From positions 76,476,792 through 76,540,791 of the forward strand of contig CATQJL010000305.1 in assembly GCA_958299035.1 (NCBI GenBank): a stretch of 64,000 nucleotides of DNA, read 5' to 3'. Made by a program: the position numbers and the translations under genes. The notes beneath the pieces were generated by a model, which was given only the letters and a program-made list of their open reading frames with translations, was not told the DNA's origin and ran no database searches. Positions 1-14,300 of this stretch are shown here, in pieces. Source of the stretch: Cylicocyclus nassatus (lineage: Eukaryota; Nematoda; Chromadorea; Rhabditida; Strongylidae). Positions within the stretch are counted from its first letter, which is position 1; each line of letters opens with the position of its first letter.

Positions 1-571
1 AGCCGACTTTCTGGGCCCAAGTCTTGCCTAGCGCACGCTAGCAGCACAAGGTCCACCATGCAAAAGCACAGGCGGATTCGTTGAGTGAATTTGTCAAAAG
101 ATTGCGCGCCAAACGGATCCGGTTGGCTTCTGGTCAGCAAAATTGGGTCCGTATCACCACTTTATGCAAAATCATATGTTTGACGAGAATGTGCAAGCCA
201 TGAACCTTATTAGTCCATGAATAACGGCGTCAAAAGAATTAGTGGCGTAAACTTCCAGTTTGCCAAGATCTTACCTGAGCATTAAAGAACTTTCTTGCAA
301 GGAGATGTAGCTCAAGGTGACTTTGTCTATATGGCGACTACTAAGCCGTAAAAACCAGAAACAAATTCATAATTGCATGTGTTCTTCTGCGAAAAGTTTC
401 ATCTTAGAATTACTTATCTCACATGAAAAAGCTTTTGGAAGGAGTAATTGCTTACAATTCATTCGTGATAGACAGCATTGCGCGGTGAGTTTCAAAGCCA
501 TCATTATGCGAAAACGAGTAAGTCATATCATTTGGTGGAACCAGGTGGAAGAATCCAATTGAATAATTATA

Positions 572-1285
572 TTAGGTTGGCTAATAAATAATTTCGTTTT
601 GACATGCAAATTTAAAGCTTCATAACATTTCAAGTAGCAACTATTCAGCCAAGATTTTTTCGTGAGAAGATGCCTCAAGCCTCTACTTTTAAAAAGTGAA
701 TAGTCAAGATTTTGTGTTAGCAAAAAGACAGTTATAACCTTATATGGTCAGACTTCTAAAAAATCGCTTTTTGACTTTCTAGCTTTCGTTCTCAGCCAGC
801 AGTGAGTACACAGGCGAGTAATTTGGCGACTGGGTACATATAGTTTCTGGCTAGGCGGCGAATTACAATAGAGATTGTGACTTGCTGTTTCTGAATTTCT
901 GCAGTCAAAATTGTGAAAAATTTCCAGTCATTTGCGCGCGAAGGTCAAATTTTGAGCATTCCAGATAAATTTGGTCATCTATGGCCATGCAAATGGTTGG
1001 AAATTCAAAAATTTGCTGTGTTGGTATAGCGAATCTACACTTTACACCTGACTTCAGTTCGTTTTTCGGAGCGTGATTTTTCGAAATTTTGAAGAAAAAA
1101 TCAGACCAATTTTCTTTCCCTCATCATTTCATTATCAGAAAAATTATTTTTGAGAAAAAGAGTTAACCTTTCGATTCTCCTTGACTTGCTCTTTCCAATG
1201 GTACTTATATGCCCACACAAAAACTGATTTGTGACAGTTCTACAAACTGCTAAAAACGACCGAACTTATTTTTTAGCCAACCTAA
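572..1285. mobile_element. Mariner-type MITE, family 1 copy 1
   Basis: 714 bp, flanked by TA on both sides, with ends TTAGGTTGGCTAATAAATAA and inverse TTATTTTTTAGCCAACCTAA. The same family occurs at 9653-10291 and, inverted, at 19771-20466. The ends are those of mariner elements. No transposase is recognisable. Confidence 0.8.
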
Positions 1286-3620
1286 TAAATGAATTTGATC
1301 GGACCATATCCTCCGAAATACTTATTGAAGGTTAATACTTTCTGAGTGCATAGAAGATTGGATGACTTGTGCAATTTGATGATCTATTTCAATATAAGAA
1401 AAGTTCTTCAACAAAATTTCTCGAATATCAAATGCCCGCGTGGTCCGTTACTCAGCATCGCAAATATTCCATGTGATTGTTTGAAATTTGCAGTAACGGC
1501 TAACGGCCATGTTTAATCGAGCTCCAATCGAGCTCTTATTTCTATTTCAGTGTACCTTAAGTGTTTCACTAAATAAAAATAAGTAAAAAGACAATTAATG
1601 GGATCCTGTCACGATTTCTAACCAGATAAATAAATTCGTTCTTTCACAGTTAAGAAGAACGAGTATATTTCCCGCTATTTCCTCATTAGTCCATAAGGTT
1701 ACCAATTCCTGTACTTGACTAACTTCGTGAAACCCCCTGAAAAATGAATTGCGCAAAGTTATTGAAATTTCAGCAACAGAATCACTTTCGTAGTACTTGT
1801 CATAAATCACACCGTATTATCCTCCTGCTTGAGGACGAAACCATATTTTAAACCTCAAACGATGTGTCATTATTCTTGAAAGTGTATGGGTTTGTGGAAA
1901 ACTAAGCTGAGTTATGAAAATCAAATTTTTGCGCTTTTTTGAGCACTCGCAACAAAAAGATATTCATGCTCACGATGAAGATGAAACAGATCAGCATAGG
2001 AATGTTTCCGAGGGGAGCTTCGAACAGTATGGTAAAGTATTTATAAATTACTAGGCGTGATCGAAATTACACAAGCATAAATATATTAGATTTAAAGATG
2101 GTCAGAAGCCTGAGAGACAAAAAATTACAGTGGATACAGTACATGGTTACTGCTCAATCATTTCTCATCAGTTGAGGATTCAGTTATGTTTGTGGCAAAA
2201 TAAATCCTTAGAGAACAAAGATCATTCGTTCAGAAGTTAGGTTAGCAAAGGCCAAGAGCATAGAACAGAACGTTAAAAAGATTATGAATGTATCAACATA
2301 AATGGCACAGTTTTAGCAGCTGTAAATAACGTTATCATATCTTAGCTAGAAGATATTTTGAATGTGCTCAAGCCTAAAGAGCTCTCCTACATTTTGAAGG
2401 AGAAGACAATTGTCGGAGAATTCATTAGTATTCTTAATGAGGCAGTTGTGAATAGCTTCAAGGTGTACATCAGTATTCAAGATAAGGGAGAATTAAGTAG
2501 CATCAGGGTGTACAGGCGATACAATCTAAGAAAAAGAAATCTGGGCATGCTTAGTTATAGATGCTCAGTGGGTCGAAAAATCTTATAAAAAAGTGTATGT
2601 GGATGATGCACAATGATTTTGTTGTCAATTATCATTAGTTATCGAATATGTCTGCAAAAGTAATTTCATTCTACATGACGAAAAAATGAGGTTTTCTTTA
2701 AATGAACATAGTATGGAACTCAGGCAATAATTACCAAATGTTAGGCTTTACGCTCCTCTCTACTCATGAGCCTCGGGAGATTTATATTCCACCTGTCTGG
2801 GTGCAGAGGCGAAACATCACACTTTCTATTTATAGGCATAGATGATTCAATTAATTTCAGCTGCAGCCAAATATAGGTTATCCCGAAAAAGTATCAAACA
2901 TTTGATTAGGCAGCACTTTTTAGGAATGGGTTAATTTGTCGTTAGATGCAAGAACGAATTGCCCATTTTCGTTAACACTGTGGGACTGGGATTAAAAGTG
3001 CAGTTTCGTTTTGCAAACTAGCTGTTTTGAACTGATCAAGGAAAACTGCCAGAAAGTGTGAATTTTTTGGCGTGATTTTTAGGACCACTGCCTCGAGTAA
3101 GTAGCTTTGTAAAAGTTTTGAGAGCATTTAAAATGGCATAACGGCCTTTTGATGATTATCAGGAAAACCGCTGTCTCGGTGTGCCTTGTAACCTTTGAGA
3201 TAAGAACACATTGAACCAAAGCTCGTTTACGAATCAGCAAGCTAATTAACCTGGGAACAGTGTCTCCAGCTGTTTCAAACGATCTGGAGACGTATATGCC
3301 CTCATTGGCACAAAATTCTTTTCAAAGCTAATATCGTAATTCCAGAAAAATCGATAATTTGTTTTTTATTGCCGATCTCATTTCAAGCTTCTACTGCTAC
3401 CTAGAAGTCTGCGAAAGCTGCTCAAAACAGTTATCAGAAAACAAACCTTCGATTTGTTTTTCAAGGACCCCCTTACATTGAAAACACAAAGTTAATCTTC
3501 TATTCAAATGCACTTATCAAGTGAACTAGATTGCATAAGAAAGCGAGTCCTTTCGAAGTTGATCACTGAATCAATTAATATGTACGATTTGGAAAAATAC
3601 GAAGACCTTCATTACTCCAA
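1286..3620. other. Intergenic, nothing recognised
   Basis: AT-rich sequence between the first mariner-type MITE and a foldback element. Only frames under 80 codons without splice support. Confidence 0.6.
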
Positions 3621-3939
3621 CTCAGACAATCGCCGGGGGCAGGCGGGCACCGGAAAAATAGATTGCTGATCTCTCGCACCCCGCTCGCGGATTTTTTGGA
3701 AAGCAATCAGGACTTTTCGGAAGACCGCTTGCTGAGTTCTCGATTCCTCAGAGATTCAGCAATATATCTGCAAAAGATAAGAGCAAAAAAAAATTCAACA
3801 GGCGGTCTCTCAAAAATCCGCTGACTCAGCAAGCGGTCTTCCGAAAAGTCCTGATTGCTTTGCAAAAAATCCGCGAGCGGGTGCGAGAAATCAGCAATCT
3901 ATTTTTCCGGTGCCCGCCTGCCCCCAGCGATTGTTTGAG
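3621..3939. mobile_element. Foldback MITE, class unknown
   Basis: 319 bp with inverted arms of about 130 bp: CTCAGACAATCGCCGGGGGC on the left and the near-perfect inverse on the right. Both arms carry AAGCGGTCTTCCGAAAAGTC in inverse orientation. No clear target duplication. Confidence 0.8.
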
Positions 3940-3984
3940 AATGGACAAAGATTTCAAGGTGAGGTCACATGTGCAAAAAATTCA

Positions 3985-4460
3985 ATTATTTCGTTTCATA
4001 AGTTCGTAGCGTTTTCATAAACTAACAGAGTCATCAATCCTTGGTGGAACCAGTCAATATTGCAATCCTCGATGTAGCGCACGCCCTTTTGCCACACTCT
4101 TGTCAGCTTTTCAATCTCAATTTTTTTTTCAGAGAGCGCGCCGGGTCCTAAGAAGGTGATTTAATAGTGCTCAAATTACTTTCTAAAATCAGGACATGCA
4201 CCAATCATGAATTCTGAGGAAGAGCGAAACAATAGTTAATTTGATAGAGCAAGACGTCGGATACTGAGGTACCTTCCAGTCGAATCTTGCAGGACAGTTT
4301 CGACGACGTTTGACGCATGGGTTCATGCCCTGTCAAGCGGAAAAATTCGTTGAATCTGTCTAAAAGACTTCTTTTGCAATGTGGCCCACGAAGCAATGCA
4401 ATTTGGTTGTGTACGGTATAGCCGATCGTCTTCTTCTTGTCCAGGACCCTGTCCATCCGC
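3985..4460 (-). pseudogene. Decayed mariner-type transposase, copy 1
   Basis: Minus-strand translation near the low-coordinate end gives IEKLTRVWQKGVRYIED, matching the C-terminal pattern of mariner transposases (GIEKL..RW.KV...G.Y). A middle fragment follows at 4205-4456 in another frame. It aligns at DNA level with the copy at 26.36-27.93 kb (for example TTCGTTTCATAAGTTCGTAG against TTCGTTTCGTAAGTTCGTAG at 26.36 kb). Frames are broken and much of the catalytic region is missing, so it is not functional. Confidence 0.6.
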
Positions 4461-5172
4461 AGATAAATCTTGTTCTAGGACACCCAGCTCTTGATTCTCT
4501 TGACAAACTAATCTCTTTTCGTCTCAAGTTGACGAGCAATTGCCATTTTCCATAGCAGGTAACAAACTGTGCAAAAAACGCCTACTTTCACACGCAAAAA
4601 TATAAAATGTTGAAAATGCATCTTTTTGCCTTTTTGAATTCCACTTCTGGAAGCTAAAAAATATTGTAATTGATCAGCTTCCTATCCAAATCATTTGTTA
4701 TAAAGAGCTGCTTTTGCAGCTTTCCAAAGCATCTTGCCGCAAATCAACCGCTCTCCAAAGAACTGAGGATGAAAATGAGCATGCTACGAACTTATGGAAC
4801 AACCCAAAACTTATTGCTGAAGTAAAAGTACGGCTATGAATAGGTACACCTATGTGTCTACCATCGTAAGCAAATGAGAACCCTATCTTGGCAAACACAG
4901 AAAAATTTCAAAAGTCTGGATGTTCGTTTATAGATGAGTATAGTGTAGTCCTTTGAACACATGCATTCCAAAAAATATAAAAGATCTACCTTTTAGGGAA
5001 AACTCGAAACTTCAAATAAAATCAATATATCTCAAACTAAAGATGAAGGTACCTTCTTCAACACGCTCCCTTCCGAAACCTCCGTTTTAGTACTACGTAG
5101 AAGTGTTCCACGTACTCGCTGATATCTAAAAAAAGAGTTACGAACATGCCTCGAGACTGGCGTTAAAAAAAT

Positions 5173-5304
5173 CTACTTTGATCGACAAGGCATCAGAAGA
5201 ATTTTATGGAATGCTCGACGATATTTTTGACTATAGGCGATGTATATCAATGGATTGAGCGAGCTACTCAACAAAGACAGCCACTGGAAGAAGGGACGTA
5301 GTAC
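5173..5304 (-). CDS. GPCR last exon: TM7, helix 8, stop
   Basis: 44 codons including TAG, with acceptor ATGTCTTTTAG. It encodes VLRPFFQWLSLLSSSLNPL, then IYIAYSQKYRRAF and HKILLMPCRSK. NPLIY is the TM7 signature and QKYRRAF is helix 8. A cryptic donor (AAA|GTAGAT) overlaps the stop, so a longer isoform cannot be excluded. Confidence 0.93.
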   Translation of the reverse strand, partial: VLRPFFQWLSLLSSSLNPLIYIAYSQKYRRAFHKILLMPCRSK

Positions 5305-8300
5305 CTAAAAGACATCAGGGATACAAACTGTACTGACAAGGGAAGGATACCAACATTAGTTGGCAATTAAAGATGAGATGGATACTAGTATACGCGCCTT
5401 TGAACGCTGATTCCTTATCTGCTTTCCTTTTTTGCGGAATAAGTTTCCGAAAGAAGTTGTGGGCGTTTAAATGTCTAAATTTGTAAAGGTTTAGGTGGCC
5501 TAAAATTGGCGAAAAGCTGTATAAAAGCACCGGAAAGTGGAAAATCATTTTTGTATCGAGCATATTGTTTGCAAGAAAGGAACAAAGCCGGTGGAAATTG
5601 CATAGGCGTTGTTTCAGAACTTTTCGCTGATTTTAAGCCACTCAATGCTTGGCAAATCTGGACATTCAAACGCTCATAACTTCTTTCTCAAACTTATTCC
5701 GCAAAAAAGAAAAGCAGATTTGGAATCATCGTTCAAAGATGCATCTAGTGATATACATCTCATCTTCAATCGCCAACTAATGCTGGTATCCTTCCCTTGT
5801 GAGATCAAGGACCATGTTAAATGGAAGATATGTATAAAAAAGCCTACCTGAGACGCTATTTCGAAGGCATACGAAGTGTTATCCGCGAAGAAAAAGAAGT
5901 AGGTATAGATGCCTAAATATCGATGCATTTGAACATAAACAACTTAAACATTTTGCCCATTACTACAGCTTGTATGCCATTGCAGTAAAGTGCAAGTTCA
6001 GGAGGATTCCCGTTTATTTTGACCCTCGCCCTAACTTCCCTCCAACTTCCTCAACAACTTTCTCCATGTTTCGAGAATTTGGCAATTGCTTTTGGGAAGT
6101 AGAAGCTGTGCAGCATTGGCTTGATTTATTTCTATTCGAAGCACTCAGGCAGTGGGCGAAATTAGCTTAGTTCTGTGCCGAAGTCTATTAGCGCCATCTC
6201 ATCGCTTTCTTTTCGTCATCCATACTAGCAAGGTTCACAAAAGATTGTGTAAGATTTGAATAAAACTTCAATGGGTTAAGTTATCTGTGCGTGAGTAATT
6301 TAAAAAATGAGAACAAAGTACGAAGGAACGTATGACAAATGCTAATTACTTTAAGACAGAACATGTTACATGAAGGTGACTTCTTAACAAACTCAAATTT
6401 CAGCTCATGATTTATTTCGAAGAAGAACAGGATTGAATATAATTTACTGGCAACATTAATAGGCTCGCAAGCTATACTACTGTATATTTTGAGTAAAAAC
6501 CAATTGGTTATCAATCATTTTACATACTAGCTGGCTTACCCGGCTCCGCCGTATGTTCCGAATAGAAAATTCCATTTCTGAACCGATCGGGACCAAACTT
6601 AGCACACATACACTTCGGGCCCCGGCGGGTGTCATAGGCTACTTTTCGTCATCAATCGATACTCAAATTTTGCAAAAAATCGATAAAATCGATATCGATC
6701 GATGACGAAAAGTAGCCTATGACACCCGCCGGGGCCCGTAGTGTATGTGTGCCAAGTTTGGTCCGGATCGGTTCAGAAATGGAATTTTCTATTCGGAACA
6801 TACGTACACACAGACATACATACAGACATACAGACAGACAAACAGACATCCAGCTTTATATATAAGATTGAGACTTTCTAGACAGACATTTTATTAATTC
6901 AGGTTCCTTCTCTTCCTGTAAACACCACGTCGGTACATTTGAAAAATTGGTGGAAACGAAAAATCATTCAACAAACTGATTTGAAAAGAGGAAAATTTAT
7001 AGCATTTTCCAAAGACAGCACTACCTGTACTGAAAAAAAATCAGAAAATTTTTTACCGCAATTTTCAGAGCTGGAGGTTTAAGGCGATACACAAGCATTA
7101 GCCCAAATCATAATACCATTACAAAGTAATGCTAACAAGGAGAGGATACTTAGTCGAAAGCACCGATCCAGATGGGACATACATCGTCGTGACCTGCTCG
7201 GAGCGCTGATTTCAAATATGGCAAAATCAGCTGCGGAGCGCCTTTGGGTGAGGAGCTATGACCGTTTCAAGAGCCAAAAATTGAGTGGGTAAAGAGAGTA
7301 AAATTGATTGTTACAACATGTATATTTCGCAAGTAGTCTCATTTTAAATGAGAATGTAGCAGACAGACATTTTTCTTTGCGCAGAGTAATCTGACAGACA
7401 TCACTCCCCCATTCGAGCCCAACTGGAGACTTCTGCGTATAATTTTTCTTCCCTCGACTTCAAATTTTCTTCACAAATACAACCATAACTCGTTGCCCAA
7501 AGGCGCTCCGCAGTTGATTTTGCCAGATTTGAAATCAGCGCTCCGAGCACGTCCAGATGATACATGCCTCATCTGGATTGGTGCTTTCGACTAAGTATCC
7601 TCTCCTTGTAAGAATCTATTATCAAAACTTACTATACAACGGTAGCCAACATAATGCGAATACGACTATTACAGTAAGCATCATAGTTGCCACGCGAAGC
7701 TTCACTCGCTCGTCACGCGCCTGAAAGTAAGTTTTTATGTACAAGATAAACAATCACTTGAACTGTTATCTTCAAGAGTAAGGAGTAAGAGACCCTAGCA
7801 ATTTTTCGATTTTAGCTTACATTGAGACTTGAATGATATGTAATAAAAAACTTACATGTGCATCCACAGCGAGGCTTCGATGATTTGACACAGTATAGAA
7901 GATCTTGGTATAAGAGACCGAAATGAGCAAAAAAGGTACGATGAACGCCAAAATAAGGTTCACCACAACAAACTGGAGCTTTTCATTTATTCGTGATGCG
8001 CAAACGCACAGCGTTAAATTCTCGTAGTCGAAGTAAATCTAAATGAACGAATTTATGCTGTTCATCTAACGCAGAAAATTGTCTTCTCAAATTTTCTAAG
8101 ATCAGTGTACATATTAGATAAATAGACCACTTATGGTTGAAAGATAAGATTTTATTGATTGTTTCGCATTTCGATGTGACATGCAAAGTGAAACATGATC
8201 AACTTCTCAAATCTTTCTAAAATTATAGGTGTAGTGTTTATGCTCAAAGTATGAGAAGCCATTTAGATTCTGCTCGAAAGCCAACTCGAGTTAGGGTTAC

Positions 8301-11300
8301 CTTGCGTGCATAAGGCTACGAGTCAGAAATTCTACAAGAAAATGTGATACTTCCTGAGCGGGTCGAATGACCTTCCCTTTATGCAAAACAGAGTGAATTC
8401 TGAGATTTTTCAATCAAACCACATGCCTATCGTGACCCATATAGCGCTTTGGTAAAGATGCGAAATTCTTGATCACCGCGTAGAATAACTTCCGCCTCCC
8501 ACGCGAAGTTTAATTGTAAGATTGTTAGAATGTGAGATTGTAACATTGTAAGGTTATGGTCGAATTGTAAGATCTTACTATGATATACCTGTCATAACCT
8601 CACAAAAATTGGTTCAAAATAGACATATTTGTTACAAGCATTTCAACTAACCCCTTAGGCCGAATTTCAGCCAAAATTGATATTTCAATCCATGCTGTAT
8701 ACCCACCGTAACCCCACGGCAAAGTTATAGCAAAACCCGAGGTTTAAAATTTTTTGGATTTTGTATTATGAAACAGCGCCCTATCCTTTGCTATCTTTAC
8801 CCACAATAAAGTGAAATACTTCATTATGTATTTTCTTGTGTAAATATAAAATCAGTTGAATAAAGCCTTACCGCATCATAACCATATAGACTAGGAGTAG
8901 CTAGTCCACCGCTAACGATCCAAATTCCTGCTATAATGTACAATGTATAACCTGCTTCCCATAATGTATACCTAAAAATGATATCACATGAATTATAGCA
9001 ATTGGCTTGCGCCCATGACGCAATCGCACAAGCGCATCACATGGAGAATATTGCACGGTTAAGGGCCGGGCATACTTCACGCGATTTCAGTCGCGACGCG
9101 ATTTGGCAACATTCCAACTGTCCATAATTCGCCATAATTACATTCCAAATGTACAGAAGATAGGGCATTTTATCAATCCATCTAACTTATATACACTGTG
9201 CACGTGCACATTGCTAGTATTGAATCTGAAGAATATACACTGTGCACGTGCACATTGCTAGTATTGAATCTGAAGACTTCTGACGAATTGCCAAATCGCG
9301 TCGCGACTGAAATCGCGTGAAGTATGCCCGGCCCTTTACGGTCTATGTGCGTTTCCACGTTTCTGCTGCAGGCATGACACTTATAGTCGTATTATTCGTA
9401 ACGTTATGCTTGCCTACCCAACTTATTAATAAGTAGAACTTTTGTTGCAACAAGATGATGGCGAGAAAGAACAATTACCTACAGGGCGCCTAAATTGCAG
9501 AGTCCTTTGCACCAGCGGTCGTGCGACCGCTGGTGCAAACGACTCTGCAGTTTAGGAGCCCTGTAGATATGTTTGCTTGTAAACGGGAAAAGAGCAGGAC
9601 ACGTTGGATACCGCAACTGGTGTGCTTTACACGCAATGTTCCATACCATATATTAGGTTGACTAACAAATAATTTTGTTTTGCACGCAGTGGAGAGGTGT
9701 TTTTATAACTTAAGTTGTTATTAGGTAGCTAAAGTTTTTCGTAAGGCTTTAGTATCAAATATCTGCTGTTATATTTCTAATGCTGAAAAATGATCATCAT
9801 ACTGCAAGGCAGTCAACATCATTACATAGCTAACTTCTAAACTGTATTGTGTGGACAGAGGAATAATTTATTAGGTACACATTATTTTTGGCTACATAAT
9901 AAACCGCTAAAATTGTGACCTGCTGTCTTTGTAAATCTGCAGCCAAAATTGTAAGAGTCTCAGTTATTCGCATGTAACATCATTTTTGGCTATTCTAAAT
10001 CACTTGATTTAACTATCCGTGGCCATGCACTGTTTGGAAATGTGAGAATCTGATATGTAGTACCCAATCTTCACTTTATACAGTTCATTTCCTTTTGAAA
10101 GCATGGCTTTTTTGGTAATATTTGGAGAATAGATCTGGATATTCTACTTCCCTACACCATTTCGTCACCAAAAGAATAATTTTGCTCAAAATGAGTGGAT
10201 CAATCAATCCTCCTTGATTTACTCTCCTCAGTAGTATCATGATTTTATTCACAAGTTTAAAAACAACCGAACTATTTTGTAGCAAACCTAATATAATCTG
10301 TTGCAATTTACATCAAGAAACGAACGCCTTGCGGTATGTGATCGACAAACAATCTTTGAGACCTACTTTATCTTTCGTGCTGTGCGTCTGTAAATTAGAT
10401 TAAGAGCAATGTTGAGCATGTTGGACAAGCGTTATCAATTTCAATTTTCTTAGTATCCGAACAAATCTGCTTATAATAACGGGCTAAGGGTTGTTTGCGT
10501 GTTTTTGTTGGTGTATGTAAGTCTGTCTGTCCGCGACGAAATTCGTGGAACGAGTTCCTTACAAGCTCTTGCGCCCAAATTTTGCATAACATATGTTTTC
10601 AGCATTGGCTCACTATGCAAAAACATAAGCGGATCCGTGAAAAGCGCCAAGCTGGTCCACACTTTTTTGACCCGCAAAAACGGGTTCCTATACAAGCTTT
10701 TTGCAAAGTTAATGCTTTATGGCATGCAAATTTAAAGAATATCGCTTCTAACAAGGGAAGGATACTAATTTAGTCGCCTTCTGAGATGAGACACATATAT
10801 TTGGAATCAGCTTGGAACGCATTTGCTGGAGATTTTTGCTCAGAGATGCAGCTCTTACTTCATGATGTTAACTCCTAGGTAGCCGAAAATTCCGTAACTT
10901 TGTTGAAAACGCGCTAATTTTTAACTTGGAACATTTCTTCCACTAAAAATCACCAATTTCTCGTGTACGCAATATGTACGCAACTCAATATGTGTACGTA
11001 TGTCATCTCATAACATGCGTTTACATAATGAAATTCCGAAAGATCTCTTTTGTTCTCTTCTGTCTTTGATTATAGGGAGGTGATGTAATGTGTAAGTAGT
11101 ATACATCTTCGGTTCGCACAATATTGGATTGATTTTACTGACTTTTTGTAATGTAAAGTAAAGGGATCCCATACAAAATGGAAACGTACAGCCCCATATT
11201 ATATCACAAATGACTCGACCGTATGCTTGCTGTTCGGGTGTTCATTATTGAATACCTCAAAACTGGTGTCAAAACGCAAAACATCGTACGTTGGTAGCTC

Positions 11301-14300
11301 TATTCCTTTTTCGAAACTTTTCTCTTGAAATTCACAATTTTGGCCCCAGAAACCTACTTCATTGTGTGACATATGGCCAGATATCGGTCGGCTGTAACTG
11401 TGACAAGCGTGTAAATGGATGCACATGATGTTGTCGCATTTATCCACGTCGACAACTTGCAGAATAATGCACCCAGCTGCCACTCTGAAATTTCAACTTT
11501 TTTATTCCAAATCCATTCCAGAATTCTTGATGAAAGTGGTTTTAGTTTGAATACGAATAGAAGAGAAGATAATGGATGGTTGCCAATACGTTCTTGATGT
11601 CTTAGTGGAAGAAATAATACTTTGTTCATTTACAGAGTCGACATATAGAAGTATAATATGATGTTTAAAATATTTAAAATTGATAATACAATAAAAACGA
11701 ACATGTTAGAACAAGTTCGTTTTTTTCTTCACAACGCACAAAAGATCGTCCCAAAAAAGAAGACAAACTTTATGCAAGACGAGTTTATGAATTCTCTTTA
11801 AAAACTATTTATCCAAAATCGATCTAGACCCTCTTTCCTTTCTGAGGAGTCCCGAGAGAATCTAGAAACAAAAATCCGTCTAAGGGAAGGGCTGAAAGGG
11901 AAAATAAATTTACTATATTCTTTTGCAATAGTCCAGCAATAATCTGCTAGATGTTCTTTCTTGACTAGGATTTGTGAGTTTAAAATCTACTTTATTTTTC
12001 CTTTACATCAATCAAGATGCACAAAAAAATAAAAAATAAACACAGACAGGGGTAAGGACTAGCAAATCGTCAGATTTAGGGTGCCAAAATCTTGAAAAGC
12101 CAGTTATAGACTCCAAAAAATTGCACTGTGTTCCCTTTTTTTACTATATCGCTATCGCTATCAAAAAGCTCCTTCAGAAGTCCCAAAAAAAATTCTACAA
12201 AACAGCAGAAATTAATGTAAATGAAACCATGACTCGAAAATTCGAGCGATCATGAAAGGCTTTGTGACAAAAGTACTACTGCTAAGAAAAAAGAAAGAGA
12301 TCTTGCATTGAACACTGTTCGAAGCGTTCCTCTATCATTATCCTAAGCAATATAGATATAGGCCCTATAAACGGCGCAAATTTTCGGACCCTAGTAGAAT
12401 TGACCCATGCACATGTTTCCTTTTTTGAAAAACTTTGGTTGAGCTTGAGCAAATTCTTGATTCATGCAGCTGTTGAATAACAATGGTTAACAATGTTGAA
12501 ATGCTACATGAGCTTGAAAGAGTACGTTCGTAAAATGACTTTTCCAGTGCTGTTTATCTTCACAATTTCTTCTGTGAAATGTGAATCCAATAATGACGAT
12601 GTGAGAAGGTTTATATCAATAATATAACAAAGCACTTTACGGTAAACCTCAAAAACCTACTAAAACGCTGTCAAAATTTTTTTTCAAAGGATACGAAATT
12701 TTTTTTCGATTCGTCAAATCTTCTCAGTGGAACGAAAGCTTTGATTGAGGTATGAACGCAAAACTAGAGTTTATTGCCTGGAATTCACTTGGTGGAAAAC
12801 AACACTATTCTGCAGTAAACTAAGGAGAACTATTAGGTTGTCCCATAAGTCTTTTCATACCTGACTTTTCAACGACATAAATCAGTTCTTTTTGAACTCC
12901 TGATAAAATGCAGGGTACCATTCGACAGATCAAAGTAAACTCTACAAGATGGCGAAGTTCGCACCAAGTCCAATCCGCAACATGCTCCAAGCCAAAATAA
13001 AAAATTTTCGCGATTTTCCGAAAAAACGAAAATCATCATATCTCAGTTCAAAACAGCTCTGCAAATTTCCTATTTTTTCATGCATATACTCTCCTCATCG
13101 GATATTTATAAATGCACTTGCTGCATTTTTCTGATGGCTAGAAACCAAGAAAAAAATAATGCGCTCAATTTTCAAACTTTGCCTATATCACTTCTGTATT
13201 CCCGCAAGTAGGTAATTATATAGCTTATTCGCTCAGAATTACTGCCAAAAATTTGCAGCCTACTAGGTGCTGTAGTTCCTGAGAAAAATCGAATTGGTCC
13301 GAATATGAAAAAACTCATGGGACAACCTAATACTTCCAGAGCTTTCAACTCTGAACACCTTTGCAGAAATAAATGTGTATGACTTAAAATTCAATGAATA
13401 GATAGAATTTCATTACAACACTTTAATGCGATATGAGCAAGACTCTAAATGAACACGAAGTTTCAAAGTATGGCAAGTAAATCACTCTCCACAAATCTGA
13501 GAAAATCGCCTTGCAAAATAGGACAAGCTTTTACGCCACCTTGTAAAAAATGCGTGTAGATGCTTTGCTGGTAGAATCACGCAAGATCAGAAGAGAAAAA
13601 GCTGTTAACCTAGAAGCGATTAAAAAAGTAGATAAAAACGATAGACATCGTAGTGCAAACTTCGCTCAAGATATGTGAAAACCTTAGACATGTATAGTTT
13701 AGAATATAATCAAAGGAAACATGTAGTCCTATGACTAATGCAAGCAAATCTCGAAAACTGAATGCTTCAAGTCTATATCATTCGTAAAAGGAAACGCAAA
13801 GAGAAGCTGATATATATTTCAAGAATAGTCACAAACAAGAAGCAGAGTAAACATTGATTAACGTTCGCTTACCTGTTAAAATATTGTTGAGCAAAGTGGT
13901 TGGAAGGCAAAAAATAATAATGAGCAAATCAGCCATGGCAAGAGATGAAATGAGGTAATCAGTCGTACTTCGTAGCTGTGATTGCGACACTACGGCCAAT
14001 ACAACAAAGATGTTTCCTTGAAAAACTTTGATGATTTGAAAAAGAAGAATAAGATTGAATTAATCATTAAAAAGATGTAACCTACATAATGCCAAAAAAA
14101 TGATTTTTTAACCGATTAATATTCTGGAAGAAATTAGAAACTATTTCGCTATGATTTTCACATATGGATATTCCATTCCTAACAAAAAATTGACTGTTTG
14201 TTTGAACTTGCTTTTTATACTGTTTGAGTACAATTTTTGCTTAACGAAAAAAGTTTCCGTCATTACCTAATTCAGTCAAATCATTGTTGGATACATTTTG

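Noticed and set aside
4698..4898. Minus-strand frame as an extra C-terminal GPCR exon
   Set aside because: The TM7 exon already ends in a stop after helix 8, and joining would need a cryptic donor; no family feature supports it.
11199..11483. 94-codon minus frame overlapping the TM3 exon
   Set aside because: It is the wrong frame of the DRY exon; the correct frame carries the receptor motifs.
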